In this document: positions 7,868-16,079 of the stretch, piece by piece
Numbering within the stretch: position 1 is the stretch's first letter
Layout: each line of letters opens with the position of its first letter
NCBI RefSeq assembly: GCF_009729205.1
Contig: NZ_VTHB01000003.1
Location: forward strand, 372,001-436,000
Direction of reading: 5' to 3'
DNA length: 64,000 nucleotides
Source of the DNA: Mycobacteroides sp. CBMA 271
GTDB lineage: Bacteria; Actinomycetota; Actinomycetes; Mycobacteriales; Mycobacteriaceae
Translations under genes and position numbers: made by a program
The notes under the pieces: generated by a model
The model's input: only the letters and a program-made list of their open reading frames with translations
The model's database searches: none
What the model was told of the DNA's origin: nothing

Positions 7868-9025
7868 GTGAAGTTCCTGCACACCGCTGATTGGCAGCTC
7901 GGCATGACCCGGCATTTCCTTGCCGGCGAGGCCCAGCCGCAGTACTCAGCCGCGCGTCGAGAGGTGATCACCTCGCTCGGGGACGTTGCTGTGGCGCACG
8001 GTTGCGACTTCATGGTGGTGTGCGGAGACGTCTTTGAGTCCAATCAGCTCGCGCCCCGCGTCATCAGCCAGGCCCTGGAGGTCATGCGCGGAGTCGGCGT
8101 CGACATCTACCTCCTGCCCGGCAATCATGACCCGTTGGATGCCGCCTCGGTGTACTCCAGCGAGCTGTTCTTGGCCGAGAAGCCGTCGAACGTCCATGTG
8201 CTGGACGCTGCCGGAGTGCATCGGGTAGCCGACGGTGTCGAGTTGGTCGCGGTGCCGTGGCGATCGAAGGCGCCCACGCATGATCTGGTGGCCGAGCAGC
8301 TGGAGGGACTGACCGCCGACGGCACCCGGCGCATCGTGGTGGCCCACGGCGGCGTCGATGTTCTCGATCCGGATCCGACGAAGCCCGCGCTTATTGCTCT
8401 GCAGGCCGTCGAGGACGCCATTGCCCGTGGCGCGGTGCACTATGTGGCGTTGGGGGACAAGCATTCCCGGACTGAGGTGGGCCCCAGCGGGCGAGTTTGG
8501 TATTCCGGCGCGCCCGAGGTCACCAACTACGACGATGTCGAATCCGATCCGGGGCATGCGCTGGTGGTGGATATGGACGAATCGGGTGCGGTGCAGGTCA
8601 ACACGCATCACGTCGGCCGGTGGCGATTTGTGACCCTGCGACGGTCGGTGGACAACCCGCGCGATATCGCCGATCTGGGACTCAACCTCGAACTGTTCGA
8701 GGATAAGGAACGCACCGTCGTGCGGCATGCACTGACCGGGACTCTCAGCGTGACCGATAACGCCATGCTCGAGGAATGCCTGGACAAGTACACCCGACTG
8801 TTCGCGAGCCTGCGGCCGTGGGAGCGGCACACCGACATTGCCGTGGTGCCCGCCGATGGCGAGTTCAGCGATCTTGGTGTTGGGGGTTTCGCTGAGACGG
8901 CGATCATCGAGCTCAAGGAAATGGCGACCGGTGGCGGTGCGGCGTCCGAGGATGCGCAGGGTGCGCTGTCGCTGCTGCTGCGGCTGGCATCTAGTGCCGC
9001 AACCAGACGAGGGTCGGCGGCGTGA
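7868..9025 (+). CDS. SbcD/Mre11-like metallophosphoesterase nuclease (Rv1277-like)
   Basis: A 385-residue calcineurin-like phosphoesterase. Metal-binding motifs appear in order: LHTADWQLG (residues 4-12), VCGDVFESN, LPGNHDPLDA, VAHGGVD and LGDKHSRTEV. These are the five signature blocks of SbcD/Mre11 nucleases, which cut DNA ends and hairpins as the partner of an SbcC/Rad50 ATPase. The GTG at 7868 is chosen for its -10 spacing and because it opens directly on the first motif. It overlaps the downstream SbcC-like gene (GTGA), so the two should form a complex. It is distinct from canonical sbcD; the M. tuberculosis pair Rv1277-Rv1278 has the same arrangement. Confidence 0.88.
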   Translation: MKFLHTADWQLGMTRHFLAGEAQPQYSAARREVITSLGDVAVAHGCDFMVVCGDVFESNQLAPRVISQALEVMRGVGVDIYLLPGNHDPLDAASVYSSELFLAEKPSNVHVLDAAGVHRVADGVELVAVPWRSKAPTHDLVAEQLEGLTADGTRRIVVAHGGVDVLDPDPTKPALIALQAVEDAIARGAVHYVALGDKHSRTEVGPSGRVWYSGAPEVTNYDDVESDPGHALVVDMDESGAVQVNTHHVGRWRFVTLRRSVDNPRDIADLGLNLELFEDKERTVVRHALTGTLSVTDNAMLEECLDKYTRLFASLRPWERHTDIAVVPADGEFSDLGVGGFAETAIIELKEMATGGGAASEDAQGALSLLLRLASSAATRRGSAA

Positions 9026-11646
9026 AGCTGCACCGGCTCTCTGTTACCAACTATCGCGGAATCGCGCACCGCGACATCACCTTTCCTGATCGCGGGGTCG
9101 TGGTGGTCAGCGGTGCCAACGAGATCGGCAAGACGTCGATGATCGAGGCGCTGGATCTTCTTATCGAATCCAAGGACCGCTCCACTAAGAAGGATGTCAA
9201 ACAGGTCAAGCCGACCTTCGCTGATGTCGGTTCCGAGATTGAGGCCGAGATCAGTTGCGGTCCTTATCGGTTCGTGTATCGCAAACGCTTCCACAAGCGC
9301 GCCGAGACGCACCTGACAATCATCGAGCCGCGACGCGAACAACTCTCCGGCGATGAGGCGCATCAGCGAGTGCTGGACATGCTCGACCAGTCAATCGACA
9401 TGAATCTGTGGAAGGCGCAACGCGTTCTGCAATCAGCAGGGGCGGGTGTGCTCGATCTGTCGTCGAGTGATGCACTCACGCGGGCGCTGGATCTGGCTGC
9501 CGGGCAATCGGTTGCGCTATCGGGCAGCGAGCCCGATCTGGTGGAACGGATCGACACAGAATACGGGCTGTACTTCACCGGAACCGGTCGCGCTACCGGC
9601 GAATGGTCCAAGGCCACTGCGCGACTAGCCGCCGCCGAGGAGGCCCTGGCCGTTGCGCATGCGGCCGTGGCCGAGGTCGATCAGCAGGTCCGCCAGCATG
9701 ACGAGCTGACCCGGGAACTCGCCTCTGTGATCGGTGACCGTGTGGAAGTCGGCCATCGTCTGGTTCCGTTAGAGCAAGCCTCCCAAGCGGTTTCGATGCT
9801 TGCGCAACAGCGCGTCACTGCGACGGTGGTTGCCGAGGCGGCGCAGACCGCCGCAGTGGCGGCACAGGCGAAACGTGACGAGCGGGCCCAGCTGATCGCC
9901 GATCTCCGGACCCGGCGAACCGCGATTAACGGGTTGGCCGAACAGCTTGCCGCCGCGGTGGCCGAGCACGCGACGGCGCAGCAAGTGTCTGAGGCTGCCG
10001 AGGCCGCGGCAGCCGATAGCACACAAGCGGTGGACTGCACCCGTACCCGTGTGCAGTCTGCCCGGGACACCTTGGATCGGGTAATGGCCCGCGATGAGGT
10101 GGATGGGCTCGCGGCCAGGGTGTCGCGTATCGATCTGACGGCCCGGCAGTTGACGACCGTCGGCGCGGAGCTCGACACAATGGCGATCACCGCGCAGACG
10201 CTGGCGTCGATCGACGCAGCGGCGCGGACGTTGGGGATGGCGGAGGTGGCCCTGGAGACCGCCTCCGCGCAGGTCGAGGTGCGTGCGCTGGCCGACGTGC
10301 AGATCACCGCCAACGGTGAACTGAGACGGGTCGCGGCGGGGGAGACGTGGGCGGGCACGGCCACCGACACCATCGAGATCACCGCTCCCGGCGTGTCGGT
10401 AACCCGTATCATTCCGGGGGCCAACGCGTCTCAGCTGCGTGACAAACTGGAGAACGCCCGCGAGACATTGTCTGGAGCGCTGGCCGCTGCCGGTGTCGCC
10501 GATGCCACGGAGGCGCAGCAGCAGTACGAACGGCGCGCCGAGTTGATCGCCGAACGTGACCGGTTGACGGCCCTCCTCGACGGCTTGCTGGGGTCCGAGA
10601 ACCTCGAGGTGTTGCGTGAGAAGCTCACCCGGCTGCGTGAGTTGGCGCCGGAGGCCACCGGGCTGTGGGATGCCATCGATCCGGCGCACGCCCGTGCCGA
10701 GGTGACCAGGCTCGTATCCGAGGTGCAGCGGTTGCAGGCCGAAGAGGTCACTCATCGGCAAGCGGCTCAGATATCGGGCCAGCGACTCGCTGAGAAGGGT
10801 ACCGAGGCAACGGTATTGCGGGAGAAGCGAGCGGCGCGTGCTGAAGAGTTGGCGGCGGCCGAGCAGCGTTTGTCCCAGGTGCGGGCCTCGGCATCCGACG
10901 ATGCACTCACCGAGCGTTGTAGCGATGCGGTGCGCGCAGCCGATCTGACCGCACGCCGAGTCACCGATCTGGCGGGCCAGTTGGCGGCGTTGGAAGCCGA
11001 GCGGGTGAGCGCCGAACTCGCCGAAGTTTCCGCGCAGGCCCTCACCTTGGATCAGCGCCATGAGTCGCTGCGCCATCAGCTTCGTGATATCTCGGTACGT
11101 CTGGAGGTGTTCGGCAGGCAGGGGCGCAAGGATCAGCTGGACGTCGCTGCCTCCGAACATGAGTACGCAACAACGGAATTCACGCGGATCGGGGCGAAGG
11201 CCCGCGCCGTCGACACGCTGCGATCGGTGATGCTGCGGCATCGTGACGGCATGAGGCTGCGCTACGTGGATCCCTTCCGCGCGGAACTGGAACGATTGGG
11301 CCGCATGGTCTTCGGTCCCACCTTCGAAGTGGATGTTGACAGCGACCTGACTATCCGCAGCCGCACCCTGGAGGGTAGGACCGTTCCCTATGAGTCGCTA
11401 TCGGGCGGCGCGAAGGAACAGCTGGGTATCGTGGCGCGGCTGGCCAGTGCCGCACTCGTGGCACCTCAGGATGCGGTGCCGGTCATCATCGATGATGCAC
11501 TGGGTTTCACGGACAGCGAGAGACTGGAGCGCATGGGCGAGGTATTCGGCGCCGTGGGCACCGAGGCACAGGTGATCGTGCTGACCTGCAGCCCCGACCG
11601 GTACGACGCGGTCACCGGGGCGCAGCGAATCAGCTTGTCGGCCTAG
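9022..11646 (+). CDS. SbcC/Rad50-like SMC-type ATPase (Rv1278-like)
   Basis: An 874-residue ATPase, partner of the preceding nuclease. The N-terminal Walker A reads SGANEIGKTS (near residues 31-40). The C-terminal lobe has the signature LSGGAKEQ and Walker B VIIDDALGF, in which the residue after the Asp-Asp pair is Ala. Between them lie two Ala-rich coiled-coil arms (about 180-390 and 480-720). They are separated by a short non-helical module near 415-470 (DVQITANGELRRVAAGETW and following beta-like strands). No CxxC zinc-hook motif is present, unlike classical SbcC/Rad50. The start GTG overlaps the upstream stop. Confidence 0.87.
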   Translation: MKLHRLSVTNYRGIAHRDITFPDRGVVVVSGANEIGKTSMIEALDLLIESKDRSTKKDVKQVKPTFADVGSEIEAEISCGPYRFVYRKRFHKRAETHLTIIEPRREQLSGDEAHQRVLDMLDQSIDMNLWKAQRVLQSAGAGVLDLSSSDALTRALDLAAGQSVALSGSEPDLVERIDTEYGLYFTGTGRATGEWSKATARLAAAEEALAVAHAAVAEVDQQVRQHDELTRELASVIGDRVEVGHRLVPLEQASQAVSMLAQQRVTATVVAEAAQTAAVAAQAKRDERAQLIADLRTRRTAINGLAEQLAAAVAEHATAQQVSEAAEAAAADSTQAVDCTRTRVQSARDTLDRVMARDEVDGLAARVSRIDLTARQLTTVGAELDTMAITAQTLASIDAAARTLGMAEVALETASAQVEVRALADVQITANGELRRVAAGETWAGTATDTIEITAPGVSVTRIIPGANASQLRDKLENARETLSGALAAAGVADATEAQQQYERRAELIAERDRLTALLDGLLGSENLEVLREKLTRLRELAPEATGLWDAIDPAHARAEVTRLVSEVQRLQAEEVTHRQAAQISGQRLAEKGTEATVLREKRAARAEELAAAEQRLSQVRASASDDALTERCSDAVRAADLTARRVTDLAGQLAALEAERVSAELAEVSAQALTLDQRHESLRHQLRDISVRLEVFGRQGRKDQLDVAASEHEYATTEFTRIGAKARAVDTLRSVMLRHRDGMRLRYVDPFRAELERLGRMVFGPTFEVDVDSDLTIRSRTLEGRTVPYESLSGGAKEQLGIVARLASAALVAPQDAVPVIIDDALGFTDSERLERMGEVFGAVGTEAQVIVLTCSPDRYDAVTGAQRISLSA

Positions 11647-11674
11647 GCGACCTGGCTTCCCTCTCGAGAGACCC

Positions 11675-12907
11675 CTAGAAATAAGCGTTCGCGGGAAGCG
11701 GTGTGCCGTGCAGCAGATTCTGGCCGATGACCCGGGCCTTGTAATGCACCGGGTTATGCAGGCTGATGGTCCGGATGTTGCGCCAATGCCGATCCAGGTT
11801 GCGGCTGCGGCTGGATGCGCTGGCGCCGCCAAGGTCCAACAACTTGGTGGCGGCATCCAGTGCGACGGCATCGATGTGCACCTTGGCCTTGGCCACGGCC
11901 AACTGTGCTTCCTCGGCAAGCGCTGCGTCGGGCACTCCGTCGCGCACTGATGCGGTGGCGGCACCGATGACGTCGGCGGCGGCCAGCACGGTGGCCTCGG
12001 CGGCGAACGCGGTCGCAGTCAACTCGCCGAGGGTGCGTTGCAGCAGCGGATCGTCGACGGGCCGCTCGGTGAGCGCATGGCTGAAGTTGCGTTGACGCGA
12101 CCGCAGCAGCGTGGCTCCGTCGTCGACAACCGACCGCAGCACGCCGGCGACGATCGCCAGGATGTAGAGCTGCAATGATGCGTACTGCGTGGTGGCCACC
12201 GGTGCGGCGTCATACGGTGTGTCGGAAAGAATTTCGTCGGCGGCGAGGTCGACCTGGGTGAAGATCGTGGTGCCTGTCCCGGTGCGGCGCTGGCCGAAGC
12301 CGTCCCAATCGTCCACCAGCCCAACCCCGTCGCGGTCGCCGGGAACGATCACCGAGGCCACCGAATCGTGATCGGTGGTGGCGGTGACTGTCAGGTAGTC
12401 CGCGAACAACGTCCCCGTGCTGTAGAACTTTTCGCCGTTCAGTCGATAGGCGTCTCCGACCTGCAGCAGGCGAGTGTTGAACACCAGGCCGCCGACCGCC
12501 AATCCGCCCTTCTCGCTGAATGCGTTGGCGAAGAGGTTGCCCGCGTTCACCTTGGCGAGCCAGGCCGCTGAGACAGGGTCGGGCAGCGTGCGCAGACGTT
12601 CCTCGACAAACCAGAAGTGAGTGCGGAAGATGTGCGCCACGATGGGGTCGGCCTGCGCCACGTCGATGATGGCGGAAAAGAGTTGCCGCACAGAAAGTCC
12701 CGCACCGCCGAGTTCGACGGGGATGCGCAGCCGGCCAAGCCCGGCCTCTTTGAGCAGGCGAACCTGGTCGAAGGGATTCTCGTCGGCCAGATCGCGATCA
12801 CGCGCCCCGTCGGCAATCTGGGTCAGCAGACGCCGATAGGTGTCGGTGCCGGGTAATGCGCGGATATCGGTGACTGCTTCGACGTTCGAAGACGTAGCGA
12901 TAGTCAT
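11675..12907 (-). CDS. acyl-CoA dehydrogenase-fold flavoenzyme (DszC/SfnB-like monooxygenase)
   Basis: A 410-residue protein of the acyl-CoA dehydrogenase superfamily: an N-terminal helical domain (LKEAGLGRLRIPVELGGAGLS), a middle beta domain (NGEKFYSTGTLFADYLTVTA) and a C-terminal helical bundle. The FYSTG pattern and the absence of the catalytic Glu region of true acyl-CoA dehydrogenases resemble flavin-dependent monooxygenases such as DszC and SfnB, which use reduced flavin from a separate reductase on sulfur compounds or other substrates. It stands alone, divergent from the VanZ-like gene. The substrate cannot be read from sequence. Confidence 0.75.
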   Translation of the reverse strand: MTIATSSNVEAVTDIRALPGTDTYRRLLTQIADGARDRDLADENPFDQVRLLKEAGLGRLRIPVELGGAGLSVRQLFSAIIDVAQADPIVAHIFRTHFWFVEERLRTLPDPVSAAWLAKVNAGNLFANAFSEKGGLAVGGLVFNTRLLQVGDAYRLNGEKFYSTGTLFADYLTVTATTDHDSVASVIVPGDRDGVGLVDDWDGFGQRRTGTGTTIFTQVDLAADEILSDTPYDAAPVATTQYASLQLYILAIVAGVLRSVVDDGATLLRSRQRNFSHALTERPVDDPLLQRTLGELTATAFAAEATVLAAADVIGAATASVRDGVPDAALAEEAQLAVAKAKVHIDAVALDAATKLLDLGGASASSRSRNLDRHWRNIRTISLHNPVHYKARVIGQNLLHGTPLPANAYF

Positions 12908-12984
12908 GTCTTCGTTCTACGCAGCATGCCGCCGCGCGGCATCGCTTTGAATCAACCAGAACGGAAGCGGCAAGATGGGGCGCG

Positions 12985-13353
12985 ATGATTCGCACAGTTC
13001 GGTCCTGGTTTCCGCGCATCACTCTGCTGTGCGCGTTCGTGCTCGCCTGCCTGCTGTTGTTCACGCCCGGTAGCGCCGTGCCGTCCGGTCCGCCGGGGGC
13101 GGACAAGGTGGTGCATGTCCTGATATTCGCCATGCTGGCGGTGTCCTCGCGCCACGCGCGAATCGGTGAGAAGCCCACGCTGGCCTGGGTTCTGGCGTTC
13201 GGGGCCTGCTCGGAGGTGATTCAGGCGCTGTGGGTTCCGCGCCGGGACGGCAGTGTGTGGGACCTGCTCGCCGATGCGGTAGGCCTGCTTACGGGGCTGC
13301 TGTTGTGGCGGAGGGTGCGCCGTGTGTCTCTGCTGCGGCGGGCTCCGGAATGA
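12985..13353 (+). CDS. VanZ-like membrane protein
   Basis: A 122-residue integral membrane protein with about four helices. It shows the VanZ-family pattern: an early helix, then PPGADKVVHVLIFAMLAV, later ACSEVIQALWVPRRDGSVWDLLADAVG and a final helix. VanZ proteins affect teicoplanin or envelope-stress tolerance in some Gram-positives, but no mechanism is settled, so the name should not be read as a resistance call. The 3' end overlaps the convergent TetR gene by 65 bp. The ATG at 12985 is the only sensible start. Confidence 0.75.
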   Translation: MIRTVRSWFPRITLLCAFVLACLLLFTPGSAVPSGPPGADKVVHVLIFAMLAVSSRHARIGEKPTLAWVLAFGACSEVIQALWVPRRDGSVWDLLADAVGLLTGLLLWRRVRRVSLLRRAPE

Positions 13354-13972
13354 CGGTCGTGACGAGTCCGGTGTGCGCGAGGCCGTTGATGACCAGGTCC
13401 AGCTGACGCAGTGCACGGTTCAGGGCGGCGTCCGCATCCGCTTCGGTGGGGTGATCCGTGTCCACCAGCATGCCGATGGTGTTGAGAATCGAGCTGGCGA
13501 TGAGTTCTGCCGCGATTTCAAGATCTTCGGTGCTGTGATGGTTCATGGCCGGGTTGCGTGCCAGCTCCACCACTACGTCGCTGGTGAGCATGCGCATTTC
13601 ATTGTGGATCGCGCGTCGGACTTGAGCTGAGCCACCGTGACGTTCACGCACCAGAAACCGGAAATTGTTCGAGTGCTCGCTGACTCGATCGACCATCAGG
13701 CCGAGAATCTTGGCGGGGTTGTCACTGCCCGCCTCGCGCCGGGCCAGACGAAAGGTGTCGCGTAGCGCGCGAACGCTCTCCTCGGCCAGGATGGTGCCCA
13801 GGTCCTCCATCGACTCGAAGTGTCGGTAGAACGCGGTTGGTACCAGACCGGCGGACCGGGCCACCTCACGCAGGCTCAGGGCGGCGAAGCCACGGACCTT
13901 GAGGAGGTCCAATGTTCCGTCGAGCAATGCGCGGCGGGTGTGCAGCTTCTTCTCGGCACGGCTATGGCGCAT
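13289..13972 (-). CDS. TetR-family transcriptional regulator
   Basis: A 227-residue repressor. Residues 10-60 form the TetR DNA-binding domain: RRALLDGTLDLLKVRGFAAL, then LREVARSAGLVPTAFYRHFESMEDLG, with the helix-turn-helix ending in the typical FYRHF. The C-terminal ligand domain is unique to its subfamily, and the last about 20 residues are Pro/Ala rich. It diverges from the small-protein/P450 operon, and an 18-bp palindrome over that operon's predicted start site (14077-14094) is the likely operator. A half-match, AGTGTAC at 13980-13986, lies just upstream of its own start and suggests autoregulation. The ligand is unknown. Confidence 0.85.
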   Translation of the reverse strand: MRHSRAEKKLHTRRALLDGTLDLLKVRGFAALSLREVARSAGLVPTAFYRHFESMEDLGTILAEESVRALRDTFRLARREAGSDNPAKILGLMVDRVSEHSNNFRFLVRERHGGSAQVRRAIHNEMRMLTSDVVVELARNPAMNHHSTEDLEIAAELIASSILNTIGMLVDTDHPTEADADAALNRALRQLDLVINGLAHTGLVTTVIPEPAAAETHGAPSATTAAP

Positions 13973-13979
13973 GTCCGTC

Positions 13980-13986
13980 AGTGTAC
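13980..13986. promoter_or_regulatory. TetR operator half-site AGTGTAC
   Basis: Matches the left arm of the palindrome at 14077-14094 and lies 8 bp upstream of the TetR start codon. A second arm is not clear, so this is a weak autoregulatory candidate. Confidence 0.3.
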
Positions 13987-14041
13987 GGTCGTGCTCTTAT
14001 CGATTGATCTTTTTTGTTCGAAACCGTGTTGATGTCCGGTA

Positions 14042-14070
14042 TTGACAGGTTCATCTAGGTTGCGCAGACT
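14042..14070 (+). promoter_or_regulatory. promoter of the small-protein/P450 operon
   Basis: TTGACA at 14042-14047 and CAGACT at 14065-14070 are separated by 17 bp. The expected start at about 14077 falls on the first base of the adjacent palindrome. Confidence 0.6.
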
Positions 14071-14076
14071 GGACTC

Positions 14077-14094
14077 AGTGTACGAATGTTCACT
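14077..14094. promoter_or_regulatory. probable TetR operator
   Basis: AGTGTACGAATGTTCACT is an inverted repeat with 7-bp arms (6 of 7 pairs match) around GAAT. It sits directly downstream of the -10 element, so bound repressor would block transcription initiation of the P450 operon. Confidence 0.6.
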
Positions 14095-14127
14095 ATTTGG
14101 TTACTGAATCCGGAAGGGCAGTGCAGC

Positions 14128-14508
14128 ATGGTGGGACCGGTTGAGCGCAACGTCAACGTCGTCCAGGAAGTCGTGGAGTCGGTCGGGACTCGTGTTGGCC
14201 GGATTATCCGCATCATCACGCGGACGGTGGGGGAAGTTGCGCGCGAGGTGAGCGGCGTTGTGGCTGACGGATTCGATATCGCGGAGGCCAGCAAGCGAGC
14301 GCGTGCCGACCAGGAACGCTGGGAAGCCAATGACCTGGCCGAGGAAGACGTCGATGACGATGCCGACCTCAACGATGAGGTGGCTGATGGCGATGTGGAA
14401 GAGGACGCCGCCGACGAGGTCGAGGCCGCGGCCGAAGAGGTGACTTCCGAATCCGACGCACCCGCAGAGGCGGACGCTACTGATCTACCCCAGCAAGAGC
14501 GGGTCTAA
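14128..14508 (+). CDS. small acidic-tailed protein of the P450 operon
   Basis: About 126 residues from the ATG at 14128, which has GGAAGG 10 nt upstream; the in-frame ATG at 14086 lies inside the operator and is rejected. The N-terminal half (VERNVNVVQEVVESVGTRVGRIIRIITRTV) is amphipathic and predicted helical, possibly membrane-surface binding. The C-terminal half is a run of Asp, Glu and Ala with almost no order-promoting residues. It ends 2 bp before the P450 start, so the two are cotranscribed and probably coupled. I do not recognise a family; a P450 accessory or scaffold role is only a guess from position. Confidence 0.65.
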   Translation: MVGPVERNVNVVQEVVESVGTRVGRIIRIITRTVGEVAREVSGVVADGFDIAEASKRARADQERWEANDLAEEDVDDDADLNDEVADGDVEEDAADEVEAAAEEVTSESDAPAEADATDLPQQERV

Positions 14509-14510
14509 CC

Positions 14511-16064
14511 GTGTCGGCTCCAGCGTTGCAGCCAGACCCGGTACAGGCTCCCCCCGCGGTGACCGGCGGATGCCCCGTCAACCACGACCTTTACCCGGGT
14601 GGGCCTACCTTTCTGCGGTGGCATGACACGCGGGTTGGGTACCTCAAGTCGTGGCGGTTGGCGCTGGGCGCAGTCTGGTCCACGTATCGCCACACCATCT
14701 CGGAGTATGTCGCCGATCTTCCGGGCCAGGATGACCTCATCGTCGCGCGCGCACCCATGCGAAAGATGGTCATCATCCGCAACCCGGAGCTGGCCCGCCA
14801 TGTCCTGGTTGCCAATCAGGACAACTACATCAAGAGCGCTGAATATGACTTGCTGGCAGTGGGTTTCGGCCGCGGATTGGTGACCGACCTCAACGAAGGG
14901 CTGTGGAACCGGAATCGTCGGTTGGTGCAGCCGATCTTCGCCAAGCGCCAGGTCGACCTGTTCGCGCCGCAGATGGCTGAGGCCAGCGCGCGCACGCTGG
15001 CTCGCTGGGATGCCCTGCATGAGCAGGGCAAGCCCGTCGATGTCACCGCCGAGATGAACTACCTGACCATGGACATCGTCGCGCAGACGATGTTCGGTAT
15101 TGACCTGTCCGGTGACATGGCCGAGCGCATGCGCATCAACTTCGCGCGGCTGCTCACGCTCTTCGGCGTTGGTTTCATCGTGGGTGCGGCGCCGCCGCTG
15201 CGCTGGGTAGTGGACAAGCTCGCCACCCATGGGCCAGAAGAATTGTCCTCGCATACACCACGATTGGCGATCAGGGTGCTACGCGCCGCGGCATCGGTGA
15301 CCGCTCCGCGGACCATGAAGGGGCTGCGCTGGGTGGAGCGCACCATCGATCAGCTCATCGCCGACCACCACAGTGGCCGGATCACCCGACAGGACAATCT
15401 ACTGGCCCTATTGATGGCTGCCGAGGATCCAGAGACGGGTGCCAAGTACACAGACCTGGAGATCCGGGACGAATTGATGACGTTCCTGGGTGCGGGCTTC
15501 GAGACTACCGCCGCCGCCCTGGCCTGGACCTGGTACCTGTTGTCCCGCAACCCCGATGCGCGTGCCAAGCTCGGCGAGGAGGTCGACCGGGTGCTGGGCG
15601 GGCGGCTCCCCACTGCCGGCGATATCGACAACCTCCCGTGGACGGCCGCGGTGCTGAACGAGGCGATGCGCGTCTACCCGCCGATCATTGGTCTGGCTCG
15701 CACCGCGAAGGATGACGACGTGCTGGGGGACTACCCGATTCCCGCCGGAACGACGGTCGGGGTGCTCATCGACGGCATCCACCACAACGAGCGGGTGTGG
15801 GAGAACGCCAAGACGTTCGACCCCTCACGGTTTCTCAAGGAGAATCTGCAACCCGAACAGCGTAAGGCGCACATGCCCTTTGGCGCCGGAAAACGAATGT
15901 GCATCGCATCGGGCTTCGCGAATCTGGAAGCCATTATCGGCATCGCGTCGCTGGCGCAGCAATACGAGTTGGAGCTCCTGCCCGGGCAGAACCCCCGGCG
16001 TGAGGTGACGTTCACCGGTGGCCCCGAGGGCGAAATCCTCATGCGGCTGCGCAGGCGGCACTGA
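14511..16064 (+). CDS. cytochrome P450
   Basis: A 517-residue P450 monooxygenase, longer than the usual 400-450 of bacterial members. The I-helix oxygen-binding motif is FLGAGFETTAAAL. The K-helix ExxR is EAMR. The heme-binding loop is PFGAGKRMCIASG, with the Cys thiolate ligand near residue 464. The first 30 residues are Pro-rich with no membrane anchor. The length and the GFETT and FGAGKRMC motifs resemble the CYP102/CYP4-like fatty-acid-type fold more than the typical mycobacterial short class. It follows the small acidic protein by 2 bp under probable TetR control; the redox partner is not in the window. The substrate is unknown. Confidence 0.92.
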   Translation: MSAPALQPDPVQAPPAVTGGCPVNHDLYPGGPTFLRWHDTRVGYLKSWRLALGAVWSTYRHTISEYVADLPGQDDLIVARAPMRKMVIIRNPELARHVLVANQDNYIKSAEYDLLAVGFGRGLVTDLNEGLWNRNRRLVQPIFAKRQVDLFAPQMAEASARTLARWDALHEQGKPVDVTAEMNYLTMDIVAQTMFGIDLSGDMAERMRINFARLLTLFGVGFIVGAAPPLRWVVDKLATHGPEELSSHTPRLAIRVLRAAASVTAPRTMKGLRWVERTIDQLIADHHSGRITRQDNLLALLMAAEDPETGAKYTDLEIRDELMTFLGAGFETTAAALAWTWYLLSRNPDARAKLGEEVDRVLGGRLPTAGDIDNLPWTAAVLNEAMRVYPPIIGLARTAKDDDVLGDYPIPAGTTVGVLIDGIHHNERVWENAKTFDPSRFLKENLQPEQRKAHMPFGAGKRMCIASGFANLEAIIGIASLAQQYELELLPGQNPRREVTFTGGPEGEILMRLRRRH

Positions 16065-16079
16065 TCGCTGCGTCGAGCT

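Noticed and set aside
9769..11241. 490-residue open frame antisense to the SbcC-like gene
   Set aside because: Shadow frame; the SbcC-like frame has Walker A, signature and Walker B in order.
12985..13353. VanZ-like gene as a glycopeptide resistance determinant
   Set aside because: No vanHAX genes nearby, and VanZ-fold proteins are widespread without resistance roles.
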